This document shows positions 49,741 to 58,621 of a stretch of DNA of 64,000 nucleotides, one piece after another. The notes under the pieces were generated by a model, which saw nothing but the letters and a program-made list of their open reading frames with translations, was not told the origin of the DNA and searched no databases. The stretch comes from Planococcus koreensis (GTDB taxonomy: Bacteria; Bacillota; Bacilli; Bacillales_A; Planococcaceae): the NCBI RefSeq assembly GCF_004761975.1, contig NZ_RQII01000019.1, forward strand, positions 62,001 to 126,000. The letters run 5' to 3'. Position numbers and translations under genes: made by a program. The stretch's first letter is position 1. The number at the start of each line of letters is the position of its first letter.

Positions 49741-50133
49741 ATGCACGGAGAGAGGAAGAGTTGGAACGGCGCTGCCGCTATTGTAATGGCTGAGAATCAG
49801 GTGTTAATGGTCAAAGAAAAAGAGTCCGGGGGATGGAGCATACCTTCAGGCGGCATTGAAGCCGGTGAAACTCCAGAACAGGCGTGCCTAAGAGAAGTGT
49901 GGGAAGAAACGGGATTTCGCGTCAACATCCTGAAGCCGCTTCATGTTAAACGGACAATCATCAAAAACCATGATGTGGCGCTCCATTATTTTTTATGCGA
50001 AGTCACCGAAGGGCAAATTTCTTATCACGATCCGGACGATGCGATCGAAGAGATAGCTTGGAAAACCAGCAGGGAGTTGTACGGTTTGATCCACGATTAT
50101 CCGGAAGACCGTGAGTTGCTGCTTTCTTTTTAA
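49741..50133 (+). CDS. Nudix hydrolase, MutT-like
   Basis: 130 residues with a complete Nudix box, GGIEAGETPEQACLREVWEE then TGF, near residue 38. It lies 33 bases after the previous Nudix gene and is probably in one transcript. The function is likely removal of oxidised or unusual nucleotides. Confidence 0.9.
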   Translation: MHGERKSWNGAAAIVMAENQVLMVKEKESGGWSIPSGGIEAGETPEQACLREVWEETGFRVNILKPLHVKRTIIKNHDVALHYFLCEVTEGQISYHDPDDAIEEIAWKTSRELYGLIHDYPEDRELLLSF

Positions 50134-50254
50134 ATAAGAATCACTTTGCTGCGGAGTTCTGAATAGAAATGCGGCGAAAAAAAAGAACAGATAGAAGCTC
50201 ATATTTGAGCGGTTCTACAGGTCCTTTTCAAAAAGCTTCCATGAAGCCGCTTCC

Positions 50255-50578
50255 TTAATTCAAAAAATACTCCCTATAAATAAAGAAAGTAAAGCCTACC
50301 GCAAAAAGCAGATACACGATCGAGCCGATGAAAATATAGGATCTTTCGGACACGTGGGCTTGCTGCTCCATTCGAATGCCCGTTTGTCCTTGGATCGACA
50401 TGTCCAAGTGGCGGCTCGCCATGCCGCCTTTCGATTTGAAAAAATAGATAAGCACCAAAGCCAAGCCGGCAATCGGGATGGCAAGATCCAGGAAAGCCAA
50501 TTGCAGCACGCTGGCAGCCGCCCAATTGATGAGGGCAATAACGGTAATTGTACTTAAAACAATCAATAGTTTTTTCAT
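50255..50578 (-). CDS. Small membrane protein (107 aa)
   Basis: Three hydrophobic segments (residues about 4-24, 28-47 and 83-104) around a polar loop. GGAGGTATGT precedes the ATG at 50576-50578. No family recognised. Confidence 0.65.
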   Translation of the reverse strand: MKKLLIVLSTITVIALINWAAASVLQLAFLDLAIPIAGLALVLIYFFKSKGGMASRHLDMSIQGQTGIRMEQQAHVSERSYIFIGSIVYLLFAVGFTFFIYREYFLN

Positions 50579-50732
50579 ACATACCTCCATTTTGTATTTT
50601 TTGAAATAAATGTTAATATCCTTCTATATGTTTATACGTTGAAACGGATATGAGGTTTCAAATAATTCTGCCAATACAAAACAAGTCTGAAAATGGCGCA
50701 GCAAAAAAGCAAGTCGGGAGAGGAGTTTCGGG

Positions 50733-51539
50733 TTGAATTTCACAGAGATGGACAATTCATCAAAGTTGGACGGGTTCCTATCGGAAGTTATTGGCAAGAC
50801 CACAAACATTGTGGAAGAAGGAATCGTCGGAGTATATGTGCATGGGTCTCTGGCAATGGGGGGATTCAATCCGGGCAGGAGCGATATCGACTTGCTCATC
50901 ATCACGGAGCAGCGGCTTGCGCTTAAAACACAACGTCAGTTGGCCAAGCTCTTTTTAGCCCATTCAAAAAAGCCATTTCCGATTGAAATCAGTTTTTTGA
51001 ACCGTTCCCAATTGCGGAATTGGGAGCATCCGACGCCGTATGATTTTCATTTCAGTGAATATTGGCGGGAGCGCTATGAGGAAGAACTGGAAAAAGGGAC
51101 ATCGATTTACTTTAATGATGAACTGAAATTGGACAGCGATTTGGCTGCGCATCTGACCATTGTGAACACGCGTGGCATCTGTTTAAGCGGCAGCCCAATC
51201 CACGAAACCTTTCCGGAAATTCCAACAAACGATTATGTTTCTTCCATCCTTGTCGATTATGAAGAATGCCTAGCGAACATTCAGGACCAGCCTGTTTATA
51301 GTGTTTTAAATTTGATCCGGGTGTATGGCTATTTAAAAGAAGGCGTGATCATGTCGAAGAAAGAAGCAGGCGTGTGGGGAACAACAAGCCTGCCCATGGA
51401 GTTTCATCCGGTCGTTCAACAAGCAGCCGAAGCTTATGGCAATAATAGCTTGGATAGGGTGTTTGCTGAATACGATTTGAAAAGATTAAGAAATCATTTG
51501 AAAAAGAAGGTAGAAGAATTGTTAGTACAGGTAGAGTAG
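50733..51539 (+). CDS. Aminoglycoside nucleotidyltransferase-like protein (AadA/ANT(9) type)
   Basis: 268 residues. The nucleotidyltransferase core VYVHGSLAMGGFNPGRSDIDLLII (residues 34-57, GS and DxD) and the C-terminal AadA-like helical domain (DUF4111; LNLIRVYGYLKEGVIMSKKEAGVWG) are present. Relatives adenylylate streptomycin or spectinomycin; resistance here is inferred only. TTG 50733 follows GAGAGGAG. Confidence 0.82.
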   Translation: MNFTEMDNSSKLDGFLSEVIGKTTNIVEEGIVGVYVHGSLAMGGFNPGRSDIDLLIITEQRLALKTQRQLAKLFLAHSKKPFPIEISFLNRSQLRNWEHPTPYDFHFSEYWRERYEEELEKGTSIYFNDELKLDSDLAAHLTIVNTRGICLSGSPIHETFPEIPTNDYVSSILVDYEECLANIQDQPVYSVLNLIRVYGYLKEGVIMSKKEAGVWGTTSLPMEFHPVVQQAAEAYGNNSLDRVFAEYDLKRLRNHLKKKVEELLVQVE

Positions 51540-51647
51540 AAAATGTTCTCATGCATTTTTAGACAAAGGCCCTAGTTTATTTTATTAATGCAATTATGCT
51601 TTTGAGAGCTTTCCGATTTTAAACTTGGCAATCAAGGAGGAAATCCA

Positions 51648-52001
51648 GTGAAAAGAAAACGGTTAGCAGCACTTATTTCCTTTTTCTGTATCGTATTCGT
51701 TTTGTCTGCTTGTTCGTTCGGAAATTCACAAGCTTCCTGGGCCTATTCGTTTGTCGTTTGGGATGGATTTATTTATCAAATAAGCGATGAATATGTTCAA
51801 GAAGTAGATCAAGAGATTGGAGAAGTGACGGTTTATTCCGATAGGGAAGGAACTTATTCCGGAAACTTTTCCAATGAATATGAAAAAGGCACAGCGTATT
51901 ATTCAATAACGGGAATTAGCACGGACGAGGCGATTGCTGTTAAAGAAGAAGACGGCAAATATCGAAAAGCGATCAGAGAAGGAAAATACAATAGCAACTA
52001 A
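51648..52001 (+). CDS. Small lipoprotein
   Basis: 117 residues. Signal peptide with lipobox LSAC (Cys near 22), so it should be lipidated by Lgt. The mature part contains DGFIYQISDEYVQEVDQEIGEVTVYSD and SNEYEKGTAYYSITG; no known domain. GTG 51648 follows AAGGAGG. Confidence 0.75.
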   Translation: MKRKRLAALISFFCIVFVLSACSFGNSQASWAYSFVVWDGFIYQISDEYVQEVDQEIGEVTVYSDREGTYSGNFSNEYEKGTAYYSITGISTDEAIAVKEEDGKYRKAIREGKYNSN

Positions 52002-52026
52002 TTCCAGCACACCAGCTTCTTCTTGT

Positions 52027-52902
52027 TTAAGGATAAATCGTTTCACTGTCCTGAGGCAGTTTTTCGATATGCCTTAAATACGGAAGGACATCCTTCCCGT
52101 ATTCCGGCAGCGCCAATTTCAGTTTTCCGGCAACCGCAATTGTCAGTTCTTCGAAAATTTCGCACATCGCAAACAATCCCGACCACATATTTGCGTAGCT
52201 TCCGTCGGGATAAGTGAGCAGCAGTTTTTGCCACAATTCCTTATCCACATACTTTTCAATGTTTTTTCCGCTTTTCCCTGGAATTGCAGTAAAGGCCGTT
52301 TCAACGCCGATGTGCCAGTTCAGCATCGCCATCAGCATATCCCGCACCGGGCCATCCATCATATCCTTGGCGAGGGGAAGCTCCTGCCGCCATAAGGCTT
52401 TGGCAATATAGGTGCTGACCCACCAAAACTCATTTGCGCAGTCGCTGAAATCTTGCTGTCCGGGTTCACCAATTCGGAACGGATTTTCCGTGTTCATCAA
52501 CAATGTGCTGAGCCGGTCGTCTTTGTCCAATAAAATCTTGCGGGGCTCTTTCTTCGCTAAAGACTCTTCAATAAGCGAGACCGGCGTCAAGGTCAAGTCG
52601 ATCCGGTTGCCATCTGTAAAAAGCATCAAATAAGAAAAGCTTTCCCGTTTTCTCCCGGCAGGCGGCATTGCCATTGCATCCGGCATCTGCATCATGATTC
52701 TTTCTCCAAAAGAATCCACCCACGAATGATCCTCTAAAAAAGGAAGCATGTCTTCTACATAATAAATGATGTCATAATCCTGGAATGGATCTTTGGCATT
52801 TTGAAGATGAACACGTGAGCCATTCAGTTCCACCATCCGGATATTTTCACTGTCGGCTGCTTTCCTTAAAATCAAAGACAGCATCTCTTCTTCGCTTCTC
52901 AT
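52027..52902 (-). CDS. Aminoglycoside 6-adenylyltransferase-like protein (AadK family)
   Basis: 291 residues. MRSEEEMLSLILRKA, VELNGSRVHL, PFQDYDIIYYV (Asp pair), DLTLTPV, LLDKD and CANEFWWVSTYIAKAL match the order of motifs in B. subtilis AadK, which adenylylates streptomycin. Activity is inferred. ATG at 52900-52902 follows AAAGGGGTGG; the frame is open to 52923. Confidence 0.85.
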   Translation of the reverse strand: MRSEEEMLSLILRKAADSENIRMVELNGSRVHLQNAKDPFQDYDIIYYVEDMLPFLEDHSWVDSFGERIMMQMPDAMAMPPAGRKRESFSYLMLFTDGNRIDLTLTPVSLIEESLAKKEPRKILLDKDDRLSTLLMNTENPFRIGEPGQQDFSDCANEFWWVSTYIAKALWRQELPLAKDMMDGPVRDMLMAMLNWHIGVETAFTAIPGKSGKNIEKYVDKELWQKLLLTYPDGSYANMWSGLFAMCEIFEELTIAVAGKLKLALPEYGKDVLPYLRHIEKLPQDSETIYP

Positions 52903-53086
52903 AGCCAACCACCCCTTTGTCATTCATTGTTCCAGAATTCCTTAAACGGTACAATCATTTATCCATCAAGCTGAACAGTGGAACAGTAAATTTCCATATA
53001 ATTTATTATCGCTCCCTTAAATGTTTGAAAATTCCAATTGTAACTTGTAGAGTTATAGAAATAAGAACTTCAAAAAGGGGGATTGG

Positions 53087-53524
53087 ATGAAGAAAAAATG
53101 GCTTCTTGTTTTACTTCTGCTCGTAGGAATCGGCATACCGTCTTATCTTTACTTAAACACATCGTCCGTGGACCGGGAAATTCTCAGTGAAATAGAATTG
53201 GATGCAGTGGAGAAAATCTCCATTGTCAAATCGAATTTTCCAGTTGGCGTTTTAAATGAATTTGAGAATACCAATCGAAAAGCGATTATTGATGAGTTGA
53301 AAAAAATGAAAGTAAAGAGAACCAGGCTTTTTTCTGTTACTCGCCCAACGAATGGCGAATATGTGATTTTTCTGGATACCAATTCAAATGGCGTTTATCA
53401 AGTTCATTTATATGAAAATGACCGTATTATCAGCTTCGCTTCACCCAATAACGACATCAACTCTTCTAGAAGCTATAAGTATACTGACAGTAACTTGTAT
53501 GAAATGGTATCCAAATTATTCTAA
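53087..53524 (+). CDS. Hypothetical protein with signal anchor
   Basis: 145 residues. KKKWLLVLLLLVGIGIPSYLYL at the N-terminus is a signal peptide or membrane anchor; the rest is a small extracytoplasmic domain of mixed charge (VEKISIVKSNFPVG, YVIFLDTNSNGVYQVHLYEND). No family recognised. AAAGGGGGATTGG precedes ATG. Confidence 0.6.
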   Translation: MKKKWLLVLLLLVGIGIPSYLYLNTSSVDREILSEIELDAVEKISIVKSNFPVGVLNEFENTNRKAIIDELKKMKVKRTRLFSVTRPTNGEYVIFLDTNSNGVYQVHLYENDRIISFASPNNDINSSRSYKYTDSNLYEMVSKLF

Positions 53525-53597
53525 TGTATTGATTGTAAAATAGAACTTAAAAGCTCGTTAATTCCAGAACTTTACTCCAGAAAGGCTGATCCATTGC

Positions 53598-54161
53598 ATG
53601 CATAGAATTATTGGCAGAAAAATCGAGCTGACAGAAAACACGCCGGAACATCTGGATGACTTGTATTTCTGGCGGTTTGAAGAAAAAGGACAGGAAGCGA
53701 AAAAATGGAATGGCCCCTATATTCCCGAAAAGCGCATGACAAAGGAAGAGCATCGTGCATTCTGGATAAATGAAGAGGAGATTTCAACAGGTGTGCCCGC
53801 ATCCCTGGTCATAAAAGCTGAAGGCAGCGTGATTGGCTATGTGGGCGCCTATTGGGTCGACAAGAATACAAACTGGCTCGAAATCGGCATTGTCATTTAC
53901 GACAAAGAATATTGGAACGGCGGATATGGCACGGAAGCCTACAAGCTGTGGATTGATTTCCTTTTTTCTTCTACCGATTTGCACCGGCTAGGCATGTCGA
54001 CGTGGTCGGGCAACGACAGGATGATGAAAGTTGCCGAACGGCTCGGGATGAGCGTAGAAGCACGCATCAGAAAAGCTCGCATGGTGGAAGGGAAATATTT
54101 TGATTCGATTAAGATGGGGATGCTAAGAGAAGAGTGGGAAAAGACGAAAACCTGCCAATAA
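53598..54161 (+). CDS. GNAT acetyltransferase, RimJ/RimL type
   Basis: 187 residues. IGIVIYDKEYWNGGYGTEAYKLW holds the acetyl-CoA loop near 95-118, then HRLGMSTWSGNDRMMKVAERLGM and ARIRKARMVEGKYFDSI, the usual C-terminal signature of this family. The substrate is unknown. Confidence 0.85.
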   Translation: MHRIIGRKIELTENTPEHLDDLYFWRFEEKGQEAKKWNGPYIPEKRMTKEEHRAFWINEEEISTGVPASLVIKAEGSVIGYVGAYWVDKNTNWLEIGIVIYDKEYWNGGYGTEAYKLWIDFLFSSTDLHRLGMSTWSGNDRMMKVAERLGMSVEARIRKARMVEGKYFDSIKMGMLREEWEKTKTCQ

Positions 54162-54199
54162 AAACTGATGAAAAAGCAGTGATTTATTAATTTCCAGTA

Positions 54200-54228
54200 T
54201 TTACAATCTCGGAAATAACTGATAATCT
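54200..54228 (+). promoter_or_regulatory. Candidate promoter of the T-box transcript
   Basis: TTTACA (54200-54205), 17 bases, TAATCT (54223-54228). Confidence 0.4.
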
Positions 54229-54247
54229 TATTTAAATTAACTTAGCG

Positions 54248-54529
54248 AAAAGCGTTGAAGAGAAGAGTAGGTGACTTGAACTTCTTTTAGAGAGCCCTGT
54301 TTGGTGGGAAGGGGCAGAAGCGTGAAGCCGAAACAAAACTCTGAGCACCATGGTGGAACCGAACAGCGGGGATACTGTGGCGGGAGCTCCCGTTACTGAG
54401 CTTAGGTATTCGCAGTTTGACGGAGTACCGAATGAGGCGGATATGGCGACATATCCGCAAATAGGGGTGGCACCACGATTAGATCTCGTCCCCAAGGCAA
54501 ACAGCCTTGGGGACGGGGTCTTTTTTTAT
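54248..54529 (+). promoter_or_regulatory. T-box riboswitch, probably tRNA-Gln specific
   Basis: The T-box AGGGGTGGCACCACG (54463-54477 region) is followed by a terminator whose arms are 54482-54498 and 54504-54520 with a T7 run. Stem I has the AGTA motif (54266-54269), AGAGAG and GGTG distal elements, and a GAA at 54330-54332. Read by the glyQS pattern (GAA-N-codon-A), the specifier is CAA (54334-54336, Gln). The bulge UGGC pairs with a discriminator G, which suits tRNA-Gln or Asn and excludes an ACA (Thr, U73) reading. It should allow read-through into the MFS gene when the tRNA is uncharged. Confidence 0.85.
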
Positions 54530-54553
54530 TATCTGTGGTGGGAGGAATTGGCG

Positions 54554-55807
54554 ATGACGTTTAGAAGAAGAGTAGAGGCGTGGAAATACCCGGCGATTCT
54601 TTTGTTCGGGATTGGCACGTCGAACTTTGGGGCTTGGGTATACCTCATTGCATTGAACTTGATCGTGCTAGATTTGACGCAGTCGCCGCTCGCGGTTGCC
54701 GGATTGTATATTGCCAGACCGATGGCAGCGCTGTTAACAAATACATGGGCTGGCAGTGTCATTGACCGAATCAACAAGCGGCGCCTATTGATCTCGCTGG
54801 ATGTGTTCAGGTCTGTCCTGATTGCAGTTTTGCCGTTCGCTTCTTCAATGTGGACGATTTATGCGCTCGTTCTAGTCATCAATATGGCAGGAGCAATGTT
54901 TGAGCCTGCCTCGATGGCCTATATTACAAAACTGATTCCAGCCGAGAAACGGCAGCGCTTCAATTCGCTGCGGAGTTTGATAGATTCCGGCGCATTTCTG
55001 ATCGGACCGGCTATTGCAGGAATCCTGTTCATGATCGGCACGCCGACTGCAGCAATCTACATCAATGCAGTTGCTTTGCTGTTGTCGGCGCTCGTTTTGG
55101 CAATGATGCCGGATTTGGAGAAGGGAGCAACGCTTGCTAGCGCGGGCGGCAAGGTGTCTTGGTCCATAATCAGGGAAGACTGGCGCATTGTGCTGGAGTT
55201 CAGCCGCGCATCAAGCCGAACCATGCTTGTCTTCATGCTTTTCAGCTGTATGGTCGTCATGGCGACGGCCATCGACTCGCAAGAAGCTTCGTTTGCAAAA
55301 GCGGTGCTTTTCCTAACAGACAGCGAATATGGATTTTTGGTCAGTATAGCGGGTGGTGGCATTATTGCGGGTTCGGTGATCAATGCATTGTTCGCAAAAA
55401 AATTTAAGACTCATTCATTGATCGGTTTCGGTTCTTTGATGGTTGCCGCGGGCTATCTGATTTATGCCTTTTCGAATTCCTATGCGGTTGCAGCCGTCGG
55501 TTTCTTCTTCCTGGCATTTGCTTTGGCTTTTGCCAATACAGGGTTCCATACGTTTACCCAGAACAATATACCAGTTGAAAAAATGGGCAGGATTGTTGGC
55601 ATGTATAGTTTAGCTGAGGCTTTTTTAATCATTATCGCTACTGGAATTGTAGGTGTGGCGGCGCAAGTGATTTCCATACAGCCTGTTGTCATCGCAGCGG
55701 TATTCGTTATGCTCGCAATTGCGATTCTTTTATTTATCGTATGCATCAAACAGCCGGCAAGCGGCGTCTATCTTCTAACAGAGAAAGAAACGGAGGCAGC
55801 AAAATGA
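54554..55807 (+). CDS. MFS transporter, drug-efflux-like, under T-box control
   Basis: 417 residues with about 12 hydrophobic segments. ILLFGIGTSNFGAWVYLIALNLIVLDLTQSPLAVAGLYIARP and a WAGSVIDRINKRRLLISLDVFRS loop place it with the MefA/MFS_3-like exporters rather than amino-acid importers. GGGAGGAATT precedes ATG 54554; the longer frame back to 54350 is the riboswitch. Its stop overlaps the next ATG, so the Nudix gene shares its control. Confidence 0.88.
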   Translation: MTFRRRVEAWKYPAILLFGIGTSNFGAWVYLIALNLIVLDLTQSPLAVAGLYIARPMAALLTNTWAGSVIDRINKRRLLISLDVFRSVLIAVLPFASSMWTIYALVLVINMAGAMFEPASMAYITKLIPAEKRQRFNSLRSLIDSGAFLIGPAIAGILFMIGTPTAAIYINAVALLLSALVLAMMPDLEKGATLASAGGKVSWSIIREDWRIVLEFSRASSRTMLVFMLFSCMVVMATAIDSQEASFAKAVLFLTDSEYGFLVSIAGGGIIAGSVINALFAKKFKTHSLIGFGSLMVAAGYLIYAFSNSYAVAAVGFFFLAFALAFANTGFHTFTQNNIPVEKMGRIVGMYSLAEAFLIIIATGIVGVAAQVISIQPVVIAAVFVMLAIAILLFIVCIKQPASGVYLLTEKETEAAK

Positions 55808-56193
55808 TTGCACAGGGTTTTTTGATAAGAGGGCAAGAGATTCTTATGGTCAAACAGCATGTTGAAAGAGGGGACATCGTCTGGAATTATCCTGGCGGCG
55901 GCATCGAAGAAGGCGAAACGCCTGAGCAGGCATGCATCAGGGAAGTAGAAGAAGAAACAGGCTATGTGGTCAAGATTACAAGCCTGCTGGTGCAAACCCC
56001 TCAAAAATATACGTTTCTAACAGAGATTATCGGCGGGGAACTGACGGTTGATAGGGCAAGCGAAGTGAACAAAGATATTATCGATGCTGCCTGGGTAGCC
56101 ATTAACGACGATGAAAAATTCTATCTTGTCACAAAACCAATGCTTGAATTGCTGGCGGCTCAAAACGCATTTAAACAGAACTTGTTTATATAG
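55804..56193 (+). CDS. Nudix hydrolase coupled to the T-box MFS gene
   Basis: 129 residues. The Nudix box GGGIEEGETPEQACIREVEE then ETGY is near residue 31. ATG 55804 forms ATGA with the MFS stop and follows GGAGG. It is thus part of the T-box operon. The substrate is unknown. Confidence 0.88.
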   Translation: MIAQGFLIRGQEILMVKQHVERGDIVWNYPGGGIEEGETPEQACIREVEEETGYVVKITSLLVQTPQKYTFLTEIIGGELTVDRASEVNKDIIDAAWVAINDDEKFYLVTKPMLELLAAQNAFKQNLFI

Positions 56194-56225
56194 TATGGCG
56201 TATTCTTCAAGAAGAGGTGATGTAA

Positions 56226-56528
56226 ATGGAAGTCTTGTTTTTTCTTATCATCGGCACGGCGCTGTGGCTGACGAATCATTTAGTCTTTAAATTCGCTGGA
56301 AACAATAAAAAACGGAGAATCTTGTCTGGAATCACTGTTATACTCCTGGCGCCGGTAATTTACTATCTGACTTTTGCTGCAGTTGCACCATTCGACCCGG
56401 GAGGATTCGGTACCGTTATCGTTTCATTTTTTTACGGAATTCTCTTTTTCTTAAATGGCCTTGTATGGATCGCAATAGGGATTTTCACAAAAGATTTGGA
56501 CCCATCTCCTAATGAAGAACGATTTTAG
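56226..56528 (+). CDS. Small membrane protein (100 aa)
   Basis: Three hydrophobic segments (about 2-20, 33-52 and 62-90). AAGAGGTGATG precedes ATG 56226, 32 bases after the Nudix stop. No family recognised. Confidence 0.6.
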   Translation: MEVLFFLIIGTALWLTNHLVFKFAGNNKKRRILSGITVILLAPVIYYLTFAAVAPFDPGGFGTVIVSFFYGILFFLNGLVWIAIGIFTKDLDPSPNEERF

Positions 56529-56618
56529 AATTAAATTATTTGCTTGCTTTAATATGACAAGCAGTTCTCTTATTTGGAATGTTACAGTTAACGCATTAAG
56601 TTGAAAGAGGTGCAGAAA

Positions 56619-57182
56619 ATGGAAAATCAATGCAAATGGCCGCAAGGCAGTGACATGATGCAGGCTTACCATGATGAAGAATGGTGCAGGCCAAGCCGGG
56701 ACGACCGCTATATCTTTGAATTGCTGTCGCTGGAAGGGGCGCAAGCGGGATTGTCATGGAGCATCGTTCTCGCAAAACGCGAAGGGTATAAGCGAGCTTT
56801 CCGTGATTTTGATCTGGAATACTGCGCCAATTTGACGGATGAGGACCTGATTTATATCAAAGACAATTTTGACGTCATCAAACATTTAGCGAAGCTGCAA
56901 TCCGTTCGCAGCAATGCAAACGCCGCCTTGAAAATCCAACAAGAGTTTGGGAGCTTGTCCAATTTCCTATGGCAGTTTACAGAATCCAAACCGATCATCA
57001 ACAGCTGGGAAAGGGACGATCAGATTCCGGCGCAATCACCTTTATCTGTGGAGATCAGCAAAGCATTGAAAAAGCGGGGCTTTAAATTCATTGGACCGGT
57101 CACTGCCTATTCTTTCTTGCAGGCGATCGGCATGGTGGATGACCATATCCGCACATGCCGTTTTCATACAGGGAATTTGTGA
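56619..57182 (+). CDS. tag: DNA-3-methyladenine glycosylase I
   Basis: 187 residues. CKWPQGSDMMQAYHDEEWC contains the Cys and His of the Tag zinc site; LSLEGAQAGLSWSIVLAKREGYKRAF holds the catalytic Glu, and FKFIGPVTAYSFLQAIGMVDDH the C-terminal His. It removes 3-methyladenine from alkylated DNA. ATG 56619 follows AGAGGTG. Confidence 0.92.
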   Translation: MENQCKWPQGSDMMQAYHDEEWCRPSRDDRYIFELLSLEGAQAGLSWSIVLAKREGYKRAFRDFDLEYCANLTDEDLIYIKDNFDVIKHLAKLQSVRSNANAALKIQQEFGSLSNFLWQFTESKPIINSWERDDQIPAQSPLSVEISKALKKRGFKFIGPVTAYSFLQAIGMVDDHIRTCRFHTGNL

Positions 57183-57319
57183 AGAACACAGGGGATAGAT
57201 AAAAAAATCTGAGCTATGATGATATTTCTTTTAAGCCGTTTTAGGTGCTGGATTGTCGGGTATTTTACTAAATGTACAGACAATATAAATAAGCACGTTT
57301 CTATTATAGGGAGGCTATC

Positions 57320-58390
57320 ATGGAATATATCAATTTAGGGAAATCAGGCTTGCGTGTGCCAAAGTATATACTTGGAACGGTCCCATTCAGCGGGACAAAT
57401 GGCTTTGAAGCAGCCGGCGACATCAAAGAAGACCAAGCACGCCGGATGGTCGATCTCGCTCTTGAAGCAGGCATTAATATGTTCGATACCGCAAACCTCT
57501 ATTCAAAAGGGGATGCCGAACGTGTATTGGGATCAGCGATAAAGGGACGCAGGGACGACGTGCTGTTGACGTCGAAAACTGGATTCCATCTTGGCGACAA
57601 TCCGAACGCACGCGGAGCTTCACGCAATAACATCCTGACATCCATCGACCAATCGCTGGAGCGGCTTGGGACGGATTATCTCGATGTGTATTTTGTGCAT
57701 TTATGGGATGGCCGCACGCCAATCGAAGAAACCGTGGAAACGATGACAAGCTTGGTGAAGTCAGGGAAAATACGCCATTGGGGCGTTTCGAATTATAGCG
57801 CATGGGCAATGGCAAGAACTTTTTCCATCGCAGAACGTGACGGTTTTATTCCGCCGATCACCCAGCAGATTTATTACACGCCGGAAGCGCGTGAAGCGGA
57901 ATATGAATTGCTGCCGGCAGGAACTGAGCTCGGTGTAGGCTCGATGATCTGGAGTCCGCTCGGCGAAGGTTTGCTGAACGGCAAGATCGGGCGCGGGAAA
58001 AAAGCGCCTGACAATACGCGCCAAGGTGCCGGTTGGCCAGAGCCTTGGGTTCAGGAGCAGGAACGCCTTTTTGATGTGATTGATGCGCTTGAAGAAGTGG
58101 CAGCAAGCCACAATGCATCGGTCCCGCAGATTGCTTACGCATGGGTGCGTGACCGTCCGAACGTCGGGCCGATTGTCATCGCAGCCCGCAACGAAGAGCA
58201 GCTGAAGGAAAATATCGCATCATTCGATATTAAACTCAGCCAGGAAGAGCATGACCTCATCGAAAAAACGGCGCGGCCTGCACCGCTCTATCCACATTGG
58301 CACCGTGCGATGAGTTCATATGAAATGGGGAGCCCGTCTGAAATGCCTTATTTGAAAAGCTTTAAACAAACACTGGGAATCGAAGACTGA
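57320..58390 (+). CDS. Aldo/keto reductase
   Basis: 356 residues. Catalytic Asp and Tyr in NMFDTANLYSKGDAE near 55, Lys in LTSKTGFH near 85, His in YFVHLWDGR near 126; the NADPH-site VIAARNEEQLKENI is near 290. It resembles the AKR11-13 general-stress reductases of bacilli. The carbonyl substrate is unknown. Confidence 0.92.
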   Translation: MEYINLGKSGLRVPKYILGTVPFSGTNGFEAAGDIKEDQARRMVDLALEAGINMFDTANLYSKGDAERVLGSAIKGRRDDVLLTSKTGFHLGDNPNARGASRNNILTSIDQSLERLGTDYLDVYFVHLWDGRTPIEETVETMTSLVKSGKIRHWGVSNYSAWAMARTFSIAERDGFIPPITQQIYYTPEAREAEYELLPAGTELGVGSMIWSPLGEGLLNGKIGRGKKAPDNTRQGAGWPEPWVQEQERLFDVIDALEEVAASHNASVPQIAYAWVRDRPNVGPIVIAARNEEQLKENIASFDIKLSQEEHDLIEKTARPAPLYPHWHRAMSSYEMGSPSEMPYLKSFKQTLGIED

Positions 58391-58427
58391 ACGACCAGCT
58401 TTCCAGCCTGTCTTTTAGCCGCATATT

Positions 58428-58488
58428 AAATCGCCCTTTTGTTATGGTGCTGCCAAAGCGTCCATTTACAAATATGGGGCGATTTTTT
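58428..58488 (+). terminator. Possible terminator after the aldo/keto reductase
   Basis: AAATCGCCC (58428-58436) can pair with GGGCGATTT (58477-58485), followed by T residues; the loop is long (about 40 bases), so efficiency is uncertain. Confidence 0.4.
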
Positions 58489-58558
58489 TAAGCCGCCTGC
58501 TTATGCGGATAGCAGTGCATGTAAGCGGCATCATCCGCCGGAAATGGCTTTGGGCGGT

Positions 58559-58587
58559 TTGACAAGCGCTTTGATGTTCCGTAACAT
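58559..58587 (+). promoter_or_regulatory. Promoter of the BCCT gene
   Basis: TTGACA (58559-58564), 17 bases, TAACAT (58582-58587). Confidence 0.55.
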
Positions 58588-58621
58588 GAACAATTGTGAT
58601 AAAAATCAGGAGGTGTACTAT

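Noticed and set aside
54334-54336. Reading the T-box specifier as ACA (Thr)
   Set aside because: It would need a UGGA bulge for the usual U73 of tRNA-Thr, but the sequence has UGGC; CAA fits both sites.
54350-54553. In-frame N-terminal extension of the T-box MFS gene
   Set aside because: This part is the T-box antiterminator/terminator; the ribosome site at 54540 marks the real start.
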